Below are positions 47,501 through 59,500 of a DNA stretch of 64,000 bases, piece after piece. Source of the DNA: Phoronis australis (lineage: Eukaryota; Phoronida; Phoronidae); contig NMRA01000109.1 of NCBI GenBank assembly GCA_002633005.1, forward strand, positions 782,624-846,623, in the 5' to 3' direction. Numbering within the stretch: position 1 is the stretch's first letter; every line of letters begins with the position of its first letter. Below the pieces are notes generated by a model that was given only the letters and a program-made list of their open reading frames with translations, did not search any database and was not told the origin of the DNA. The position numbers were made by a program, and so were the translations under genes.

Positions 47501-50500
47501 GCTGAAGGCAAGTCTTCATCGCTGTCCTTCTCATGGACAGAAGGAACTGGCGAGTCATCAGCGAAAGGAATCGGGGAGGAACCGTCTGCAAAGAAGAAGT
47601 CCTCAATATTGCTTTTGGGACGCAGATCACTGCTGGCTGGGGGGACCTCCTGTGGAGACTCTTTCACAGAATAAGATTGCTGCTGTTGCTGAAATCGATA
47701 CGTAACAGTAACACCCCCAGGACTGCTACCCTTAATAGGCGTTGATGATGCGACACAGGCACCAACAGCAGCGATATGTTCATTGTGAACAAGTGGTTTC
47801 TTACCTTCCTTGGTACCGAACAAGAAAGGATTCGCCAAAACTTCTACATGTTGGCTTTCATCTGTGACGAACACAGCTTCCTCACCTTCGTCTTCAGAGT
47901 CCGACTCCGACCCAGAGCTGGATGAAGAAGAGAATGACCTCTGTGCAGTGCCCAAACTGGCGTCAACACAAGACTGGGAGGGGGGTGGGGTAGTGGGCGT
48001 GGGTGCTTGAGTAGTGATGACTGGAGGGGGGAGGAATGTACTGAAAGTCATTGGTGGCTTCTCAGCAGGGGTGGTCTCCTCCACTTTGGTTATACTCTTC
48101 TCCTCTTTGGTGATGACGACCCTTTGCTTAATCTTCGTCTCAAATTGCGTCAAGACCTCATTTTCGTACGGAGGACTTACCGTGTCATCGGCACTGGAGT
48201 AGCTATCCTTTTTCGGCAGTTTATTTAATTTGACAAAGTCGAATCGCTGCCGCGGTGATTTCGGAGAGATGGAGGACACTGACGATGGAGAGACACCTGG
48301 AGACGACAGGCTGGAATCTCGTTTCACCTTATTGCTATCGGCTGGTGCTGGTACATTAGTTATGCTAGGTTGTGTAACGGGGGGAGCACGGAAAGTGGAG
48401 AACTCGCTGGCGGGTTTGGCAGGACTGACCTTACTTGTGTTGGTTATGGTTATAGTTGTTGTTGTCACCGACTCAACAGGTCGACGGTGAAGAACGTAAT
48501 CAATGTCATCCATGCTTTCTACATCTGCAGTTTTGTGAGTGCATAAAGGCTCAGTATCAATTTTTGTTTTGTGATCAATATCATTTTGCACACTCCCTTT
48601 GTTTAAGGTTTCAACTCCCAAATTATCAACTTCGGCATTATTTTTTGTGTCTTTGCTATTATTGTTTAAGCTAGTGTTTTTCCTATTCATCAACTCATCT
48701 TCGTCTATGTGCAGAACAGTGAGATGACCAGGGTTATCCTGGTCACGCTCACCATCGTCCACACTATGTTTAGCCTCAGCATTGTCATTTGCATTTTGAT
48801 TGGCCGACTGGACTGAGAGATCAAGATTTGTATCGTTCTCATTGGCTAACTGACCATCCGAATGCGACGACTTGTCTAACACGTGCACGTCAGCTACGGT
48901 TCTTCTGACCAGGCCGCCATCTGACTGGCTGCTGACAACACCAGCAGTTTGAGCTAAAGCAACACTACCTGAATGGGAGCTGTCGCTGTGCACCTCCACC
49001 GTTTCGATCCGCGACGATGGCTGTTGTGCCGCACCGTCGTCGTGAGGGCGATCGTCAAGAATGTGTGAGCCACTGGAAAGACTGCGCTGACTGGCATTAG
49101 CCGAGTTGAGTGTAGCCGATCTGTTGGACTTAGCACCAATACTACGACTTGATACTCGGACACTGGTAGTCCTACAACAAAACACATTGGATGAGTCACC
49201 AGTCAAACTAGGCCAGCAAAACAGATGAATTTACAGCGCCTGTCCTCGCCGTTACACAAAAAGACCCTGATTTCCCCTTATATTGAACTCTACCAAGACA
49301 GAGATTCTATAGCACTTTTCTCAAAACAGAGGGGGGATTTTGTGAGATCACCTATTAGGCCAAATCAATTGAGCAAGTCTACAGTATTTTTGCTTGCAAC
49401 AGAGAACACAAGAAGCCATGAATCAGACTTTTGATTAATAGCTATGGACTGAACAACAAATAAGTCAGCCTCAAATAAACTTGATTAAGTTGACTATGAA
49501 ACGTTGACAAGTAAGTCTTACACTACGTGTATTGGGAACGGATTTTATGAACACGTTTTTCATCTATGTTACACAGGCTAAAGGAACAAATTGACAATTT
49601 AAGCAATAAAAAAACTAAAAAAACTTGTCCAACACTAAAAGTTCTACCGCAGATTTAAAAACAGCATATGGCAAGTCTACCGGACAATGCTGATGGACAT
49701 AACATTTGGTTATCAAAATTTCAGCTTAATGAATAAGAACACGACTAACTCTTGTGCAAAATATAAATTAAGCTTCCAAGCAAGGCGCAAATTTCATTGT
49801 TACAAGACACATTCGAAATAGCGGTTAGCAATGGTGTCAGCTGATACCAAACTTGATACAAAAAGAGACAATAATTATAGAATACGCCAAAACTAATCAA
49901 ACAAAATTCCGTGATTACGCCAATTCCCGCAATGCTAACATAGCAAATTTGAAGTGCTCTCAGTTGTCACGGAAAGAATTCTCAGGCCATTTCGTCTTAC
50001 TACTTTTGGCGTGTTCTGCAGAGTAGTGACACCATGTGGCTATCAGTAGGAGACAACACCAACGAGACTTCAGATCAGAGACAGGACTGAATGATTACAA
50101 CAGCTGACAACAGAAGGTGTTCAAAGCAGTAGATTCATAACCAGACTTGTGACAACAGACAAGCTTTGCCAAGAAGAGCCCACAATCCCATGTGAAGTCT
50201 TTTAAGAACTAAGGCCAAGCCAACTAACTAAATAACAACGTGAGGCAGTCACAAACACTAAGAATTTAGTTACAGGGACAACTGGTCCCTTTGGGCGAGA
50301 TTGTCTTTACTATAACACAGTTATTTCACCAACAGATAAGACCAACTTCTCGCGAGCAACAGGCCTCCCTTTAATACTGCAATGGTTCATTCTTGCCAGA
50401 GTAGCCTGGATCAGACCAACGGTCTCCCAATTTTGCCAATCTCGCAGCTTAGCAACCACTTCAATTCGAGAGAAAAAAAATTGTAACTGATTAGGCATAG

Positions 50501-53500
50501 ATCAGACTTAGGAGTAAAAAGCTTTTGTGGCAAACAGGGATCTGAGTTGAACTACACAGCCAAAGCTGTACTGTGTTCTAGACAGTTGTGAAAGCAAACA
50601 AATTCACACTGTATAATTGCTTTAAAAATGAATGAAATTTCACAAAGCTGAGAATGACAGCTGTAGATTTGTCAACAAGAGTCACGTGACCACCTGCTGG
50701 TGCTTGTGAAAGTCTCGCGTTGTCAACAGAATGGTAGTCCGCACAACACACAAAAAAGAAACAATTCCCATTCCTTTACTCACTTTCTATAAGTTGGTGA
50801 ATTGCATGAACAAGAAACGCAGAAATTAGTTAGTGAAAACCCATAAAGTCATAAAAAAGAAACACCGAGCGTGGAAAGCCCAAAATTCTCCGACAAATTT
50901 TCATTCTCCAAACACACAACTTGGAAAGCCAGGCAAGACCGATCTTCAGTCAATCAACGATGCAGGAACCAAGTCACAAAACAACATTCAGCTCAGCCTT
51001 AACAGAGAAGGCATACAAACAAACAAAACAACAACTGAAGTTTATAAGATGATGTCGAAGAATTTTGGGCAGTCTGTCATGAAACAAACTATGTACATTA
51101 TATGTTAGCTGAATAACTGAGACACATCCCATCCTGAAAATTTAGTGCTACTTCAACCTTACACTGCTATCACACACAATTGTCAGGTGCAAATCAGTTT
51201 AAGCTATTGGGCTTGTTTCAGGGTTATTTAAGCGCACCCCGTAATTGGAACATAATTTACGTGTTTTCTTTCGCCAGGTAAAGATTTGAATACCTCCTAC
51301 ACAAACAGAAAATTGTGCCAACTTATAGTGAGGTGGGTCAAATGCGCCATACTTAATATTCATAAAATCTTATAATGCATACAAAAATATACAAAAGCAA
51401 ATTTGTTTTTTGCTTGAAGAAGAGCATCATATCATATAGTGCTATACAAAGAGCATCAACTCAAATAAACAATAATGACGAAAACGAAATAAGCAAATCA
51501 TAACAATATGCTATGAAAGTCGACAGTTTAGTTCGACAGCAACAAAGTTTTTGTAGTTGTAAACTCTAATGAAACCATTGGCTGCTGAATAAAACTAGAC
51601 TTTGAAACAATACTTAAAGCCATACGATATAAAAGGTGAGCTTATATTAGTAGAACATTGACATTACAGACAAGTGACACGGCATTCAACATATCACAAT
51701 ATACGATCCTTAATGAAGAGTGATAGTGAATATGGAAACATACCTTTCAAAACCAGGTCTGCGCACAAAGTTTTCCCTTACGTGGTCCGTTAACTGTTTC
51801 TGTGTACGTCCACTGTAGCTATAGTAAGCAGGGGAGATAATTATGACATTAGGACATTTTATCTTTTAAGCAAGACGGAGCGTTGCACTCCAGTTACCAT
51901 TAACCATATTCTCACATTGTCAGCATTAAACCTGAGTAAACAGTAAGTGTTGAGATCTTTCAGTGCATGATGTATATGTCAATGCCACCAAACCACAAAA
52001 AGTGATCATGGTAAATGACCACAATTTCAATAATGCTTTACAAGACATTGTTTCTGCAGACACACACTATGAGACGTGCCAAGTCTCACGCATCTCGCGA
52101 GAGTCTCACGCATTTGGCCACTGCCTCACGCACTCACGCGAGCCTTACGCTATCTCACGCAAAATGAATTCTTTGGTTGTAAAATTTCAAAAACCTAGCT
52201 TTCTTCGCTTATGAAATGGTTTTTTATTAATGTAATACAACTAGTTAAGTATTATATTTTAGGATATATTAAGTTTGATAGTTAGTGAAGATATCGCCAG
52301 TAACCTCAAGCAAAATTTGAGCAAATTTGTCCAATCTCAAGCAAAATTTCGAGGAACCTCCAGCAAAGTTGTTATACCCCCTTGGCAGGTCTGCACTATG
52401 CACATAATTTCAATATATCTATTAATGCACAAGCTGTAGGAAGCTTAATTGAGGTGTATCAATGTTAAGAAGGAACAGGGATACAATATACACATGGCAA
52501 CAAGACATTTAAGTTATTCAAGTGTATACATTAATAGAAAAATTACAGTTACTAGTAGATCAGTGTCACTGATGCTTGACCAAGTTAAGCAGATGTCTGA
52601 TTGACATTTGACATCGTGTCACTATTACATCGTATAAGTTTAGGATGATGATTTGATGAGGTCGCCACAGAAAAACGGTCACGTTGTCTGCGATTGTTAA
52701 TGGGTTATTGGGAGCGTAGGACAGATGTTAGCGTCAAATTTGACTAATAATTACAACTGATCATACATCAAGATAGATCTTGATCAGCAGGATAGGCTGA
52801 GCATTGTTCGATGTGTGACAGCATTAGTTTCATTTCCCCCTTTTCAAGATCACCTTCAAATGCTATTCTGTTATTATCAGCTTAGGATGACGTCTTGAAT
52901 AAATCTATTTTGACAGAGCTTTAGACCTTCTCTTGAGAGAATATAACAGCATAATTTCAAAGCAGAAAGAAACCACAAGAGGGCGTTAGGGACTTACACG
53001 TGATGTCACACCACAACATATTCAACTAACACGCCGAGAAAATGTTCATATGCTCAAAATTTCCAACGAATTACTTCACAAGGGATAAACAGCAAGCAGA
53101 CAACTCCCGTATTACAGCCAACGTCGAAAATTTCCAAATGCCCTCAATTATAAAACGACCAGAAGACATAATACAGGTTGCTGTATAAAGTTTTCACACA
53201 ATAACGATTGTACGTAAAGGCATTGAAGTCACAAATTCGAATCAAAGCCAGTATTCTTAAAGTAATCATCAACTTTGCTTGTTTTGCTTCAAGTCCACCA
53301 TTAACATTACCAGCCTATAGATTGCCATTCAAAACATTTCTATCCAACTCACGCTTCGAAGGAAGATCTGCAAAGCAATGACCTCTTACAGAACATGACT
53401 GAAATTGACATTCTGACAAACAAACTGTGGATTAAAGCAAATCAAATCACCAACCGGAAAGACGATCCACGACTAATGACCCTGGTCTTGTTCCGTGGTG

Positions 53501-56500
53501 CTCTCTTGATGCTAGCACAGCGGAAGAAAGCGTGGTGCTCGATGCATTTCTTCCAGAACGCCTTGCAGTCGTCTCGCGTATCAAAGAAGAAGTCAACAGT
53601 GTCCTTGTAGTAGTCCTGTAAAGACGACTGACACATCAGTGAAGCAACGCTAAACGAGATTTTCGCAAAGCAACAGTGATAAGTCACATGTGACCCACAA
53701 CTACTAATACCACTCGGCCAATCAGCTAAGTTCAACTTCCCATTACTCAAATAACATCAATTGGATCGGACTTACACAGGTTTAGCATACTTGTGTATAC
53801 GGCATAGGGAGCCAGAGGAGTGCTCACGCACGTCACTTGCTTTGCAAGAAAGTTTATTAGGGTCAAACATAGCGAGATACAAATACCCAGTCTATGCAAC
53901 TGATCAATTTTGCTTCAGGAAAGATTCATGTTTCACGTTTACACTTCAACACACAGACATGCCTCCCGTTGACATTTTTCTTAGTCAAACAAGGAACACA
54001 TGCAGAAGACACATACTTGATGTAATCACGTAATTACGTTTCATTTAATTATGAAATTTTCAATAATTTGCATTTCATTTAAATTTGTAATTTTCAATAC
54101 ACTTAGTTGTACCTAGCAAACAGGAGATAAATGTCTCAGTGAACGATTAGATAATGAAATGTTACTGGATTTCTTTGATGAAAAACAGAATTTGAAACGA
54201 TAGCAAACAAATATCCAAGGTAATGTAAATGTTAAGAAATATATCAAATAACCGCTTCAATAAAATGATTCGTAATGCACGATGCAAAATCTAGAACTAA
54301 AACAACCAAAAGCACTAAGATAACGAATGCTTAAGTAAAAGTAGACAAAAAAACATCAACAGAATAAGCAACTCTGTAGACAAAATGGCCAACATTTACA
54401 CAAGAAACGAACATCACATGTACTACCTAGGGCACAAGTTGGTGACTCAAACTACAAAATAGAATCCCAACTATAGGCATCTGTTGTTTTTAACATAAAA
54501 GTCAAGTTAGCGACACACACACGCAAGAACTTGTAAAAAGAGGAGCGAAAAGATATTCAACTTATTAGACTTGAAATACACGCAAAAGATTCTCAGAATC
54601 CAAAAAAAGTAACTAAGACAATAGTGTAGGATTTAAACGACCTTGAAAAAACGTGCAAACAAACAAAAAAAATAACCCAATGCTATCTCATACCTCCCTC
54701 TATTAAGCCAGTTAGGAGCGGGTCAAAAAAGAAAAAAATGAAATCGGTCAACCAAAACAAACAACAACCAAACCATAAAGGAACGTTAAAATTGCTGCTC
54801 AAAATTCAACAAATCATGGCCTTGCACTGTTGATCTATTATCAACTTCTAATCAGTGTACTACCACTGTGGTAGAAAACAAATCACTGATAACCACAAAA
54901 TTTGCCACTGTCCATTTGCAATAGTGTCCCATTGCATAACATCTTGCATTTAAACACTTCACCACCGACAATTAGAGAGTCAAGGTGTTAAGATAAAGAC
55001 AAAACAGGCTCATGAATATCTAAAGACCAAAATTAAAGAAAATGCCGAGTCTATTGGCCTGACAAATGAATATTGAAAGAAGAAACCAATCAAAAATATG
55101 CTAACAGGAACAGAACACATTAAATACACACACCTGAACGAGGGAACTACAAGAGGGGTAATAATGTCGAAGGATTTGACGTTATGTTTAAGTCTACCAC
55201 AGTCACATCACTCAGATACTTTGGTAGTTTGAATAGAAAGACCAAAAGGTCCACCTAATTTTACTGTATGTTTTACCAAAAAAACTGCAGAGTGCAGAAA
55301 AAAAATCTATGAATAAATGTATGCAATGTACGAATGCCTATTTCGATGAAATTTAAGAACGACAATCATCTTTCATCTAGCTGCAAAAGCTGTTTGACAG
55401 TGATCCATCCACAGGACACTTATTTATTGAAGATAATCTTGGATTAAATAGTGCCTACTAGCTGAGCTTCTTTGGCAGGATGCACATACTTGATAAAGCA
55501 GACAGCTACATAAATATGCAAGAATGGATGGTACTGTCTGTTGTAAATACAAAAATGAGCTTGATTTACAGCCACACTTATGAGTGGATGACGTAATGAC
55601 AGCTGAAGTGCCACCTAAAGGAAAATATATTACCTACTTTTTCTGTCTTATGTGTGTAGAACTATACCAGTCAAACTTCTTGAGAATGACCTTTTTAATG
55701 CCAGTTTGCATTAAAGTCAGAGATTAGGCCAAAAAAGAAAAGCATAGTTGGTTCTTTTTTTGAAAATTAGGTGAGTGGTTTGGTTATTTTTTTATTTCAC
55801 GTTTTCAAAAACTAAAATCCATGTGAGACAAGCACAAATGACATGGTATTTTGGATTTTTACACATCGCTTGGCAAATCAATAAGTTTCAAACCTTGCTT
55901 AAGTGTCTTAACACAGCTTTTCAACAAAAACCCAAGACCCTAGGTGCAATTGACGCGTTTTTGATTTCTTTTTTAGTCCGTGAGCGCAGGTCTGAAAATG
56001 AGTGGAGAACAGACCAGAACCAACTATGCATTTTTGGTCTTACAAAATGCATCATCATTTTCCATTTCCACTCAAGAAGAGCAGAAACTTACATCATTTA
56101 TTTCATCAAATGTCTGGAAGACATCAACAATAATTGGTGACTTGAAGCGAAATTCCCCAAATAAAACAGATTTTATTGTTCTATAGCCACCCAACAATAA
56201 CCCCAAAAATGCATTTTTTGGCCATGAATCCAAAAATTTCCCTAACTTTATAATGTGCAGACTTACATAGCCCTCGGGGTGAAGCTTGATGAGGAATCGT
56301 TTCCGCTTGAAACTCAGCTTTCTAATCTTGGCCCAGGAGAATGTGTTGATCTTGGTGTTATTCTGGAACACCAGCACCCCCATGTGGGCAACGGACAAGT
56401 AAAGCGGCACACCCTCGTGGTCCTGGGAATAGGATAAGAAACATGATCACATGAAGTGTAATTATGGTCCAGGCATGGTCAATGAATGCAGTAAAATGAA

Positions 56501-59500
56501 AATATATCTAATGAAAATTACCACATTGAAGCATTTCGCTGCTTGGATGGCTAAAATTGAAAACCGAATTTTTTACTCTCAAAAGAAAAACATAACATTC
56601 CTTACTGTGGTAGGATTTTACTTGTTACCAACACGAACATTGAAACCACCAACAACTCAAGAAAGGATTCAGATTTTGTTTTTAGTCAGTTAAACAGGGA
56701 GAAATACAGCTTTAAAAAATCCACAAATTTGGTTGTATTAAATATTAAGCAGCACTCACAAATTTGCATGACTGAACACTGGACCGAGTGGAACACAGAC
56801 TGCTTAGATTGTTTCTATGCCCAGTATGCCGCAGTAAATATTTTGAAACAGAATGTTAACAGTGGTGGCATCTAGTACCACCAGACACGTGCTGCCACCA
56901 TGTGATACCATCTAGCAGAAAAAGCAACACTATAGATTTTCGACAACACAGTTGAAAAATCCACCATAGGGGGTCTTTCAGAATCATTTTGCAAGCCCAC
57001 TACTGCATGGCCTCTTCAGAAATCCCAGGTACATATTACACACTGGATTCAAGACATGTTGTAATTCAGTGAACTACATAAGATCTCACCCTGGCTGGAT
57101 GTAACACAACACCGTACGTCTCCACTTTTCTAGCTGTGTCCAGCAGCAAGTAGTCAGCATCGGCAGGAGTATGGCCTCTGCAAGCAACAGACATTATTGC
57201 TGTACCAAGATTACTTGTAAGGTTGAAATTGTATCTTCAATCTTCAAGAATATTATTCACAATGAAAAAGAAGAATCTATGCTTTCCACTGTTCTTGGGG
57301 TATTTCTTCAAGTATCTAGCCCACATCATGGTGGACAAGTGAAATTATGAATTGTCAAGTTCTGTCAACAAAAAATAAAGATCAAGGCAACTTTATTCAA
57401 TTATTAGCTTGATTTTACTGCATAGAATTAATTATTCAACATCCAATAAAGTTTTTGTTATTTGCAACGAAGTAATCAGTCTTTGAAAAAAAGAAAAATT
57501 TACAGCTAACTTTTTGAGCGAAATGATGAGATTTATCCAAACAATATAATGGAAATTGACTTCAAAGCTGTGCACACTTAGTCTCAGTACTAATTCACAT
57601 TAGAAAATCACCCAAAGAAAAAAATTAATTTATAAATGATTCCAACCATTGTGACATCTATCTTCTTCCCATCCAAAAAAAGATATCTCTCACGAAATCA
57701 ATTGTACGAATTGGCTTACTCAACTTCTTCTCAATCGACACACTGAACATGTATTCAAACTACATCTGGCCAATTACAGCCTCTTCAGCTAACGTATCTG
57801 AGGGCCATGTCCCATCCAACTCGTTCTCAGTACGTACGAGCTCGTCTTTAATGTCTCGATGAAATACGGCCTAGGAATTGGCAGAAATAGTCAACATTTG
57901 TCCCTGAATCTAACACCATTAACGAGGTCCTTAGTCAGACTGTGCAATACTTCATCCGTTACAAATCCATGTTTTTTATGTTTTCAAGACTGTTCTGCTA
58001 ACTCTGTGTCACTTACATTAAATTTTTATGGTGCTCCGCAATCTTTTCCTCCATCTCATTCGACTGATTCGGCACGAACCGTATTGACGACAGGTAGGTG
58101 TAGTCAGTGAACTCCTCATAGTTGTAGTCACCAATCTCCGCCTGGGCAATGTAGGCAGACAGCAGAGCAGCCGTGTTCATATTGCAGGGCATTGAGCCGG
58201 AGGCCAAGTCACGTTTCACCTGCAAAGCAAACAGGTACCTGCAACAAAAGAATGATTCTACAACAAGTTGTATTAACTAGAGAATAAAAGATTTCAAAAC
58301 AAGTGGGTTACAGTCCCTCACTAAAACCAGGTTTCTTTAAGATGTGAAATGGACAGAACCATTTGGCAAGCAATTCATTGGAAGAAAACGGTTCTCTTTT
58401 GTAAGTGACTATTGCCCGATTAAAAGTACCTCTTTACAAGTAGGTATGGAGTTAAATTAAGTAGGCGTAACATTTTTTCCCATTTGAATAGATAAAAACA
58501 TCGCAGGCAGTTAATGTGAAATTGCATCAGACATGTGCAGGCCACAGAGGTCGGGTCCATTGCACAAAACACCTGATCAAAACTCACGACAATCTTCCTA
58601 TGTGCATAGTAAAATCTCACGAATTTAAGACACCTAATGGCAGACAGGTGTTTTCTCTCATTTTTTCAGGAATGATACACAGTACCAGAATGATGCTGTG
58701 CCATATTTAAGTTATGTACCATAGCTACAAAGAGACAATATTTTGAGAAGTTGTATGTATATGCAATAATGTTGGAAGCCATTGAAAAAAGAAAAAATGC
58801 ACTTTTGGCAATTACTTTTGTCCAAAATTCATGATATCTTACTGTTAATAAGCTGTTCTTGAGAGAGGATGCAGAAGTCCAGAAGTCCCTAGTCATGTAG
58901 GCCAAATCCTTCTCCAAATAAAGTTTGGCATTTCTAACTAATGTGTACAGCTAACACCCCCCCCCCCCCAACCAGTAGGTTCCACTGTCAGGTCATCTAC
59001 TTAACCCCCAATACTTAAGCCCACAAAGTAGGACCTAGAGGTTCCCTATATCAACTCCAGTCACTTCACAATCACCCTCCCCAGTGATTTCCCAGATCAA
59101 CAGTTCACATCAAGATAGCTTCCAGACACTGCAATCAAAGTCCTTGGGAGGAGCATTTGAGGAGACTAAGGCCCATAGACAGTTAATCCACATTCCTGTC
59201 TTTCATGTGTAGCATTTAATCACAGTTAAATTCAAAACATAAATACAAAAGATACATAATAAAAGATATACAAAATCACCAGGTATTGTACACATGGAGA
59301 TTCAAACTGTTCAAGTATCATAATGCTTCACTTACTGAGCACATACTACGGTGGCCAAAGAAAAATTTTATCCTGTCAAATTTCTCCACATAAGAAAAGA
59401 TTAATAACATATTAGTTTAATACAAATATAATTGACAGAGTGTAACTGTCATAATACAACATTATGCAGCAAAACAATCAGCCTTTGAGAAATACAAAAA

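Noticed and set aside
47123-48490. Several + strand frames of 60-120 codons
   Set aside because: Antisense shadows of the 728-codon minus-strand frame that has splice sites and motifs.
51811-51818. Acceptor CTACAG five bases inside the FA exon
   Set aside because: It would drop the conserved Y-S before G-R-T-Q; the upstream ACTATAG restores S-S-F-R-Y-S-G-R.
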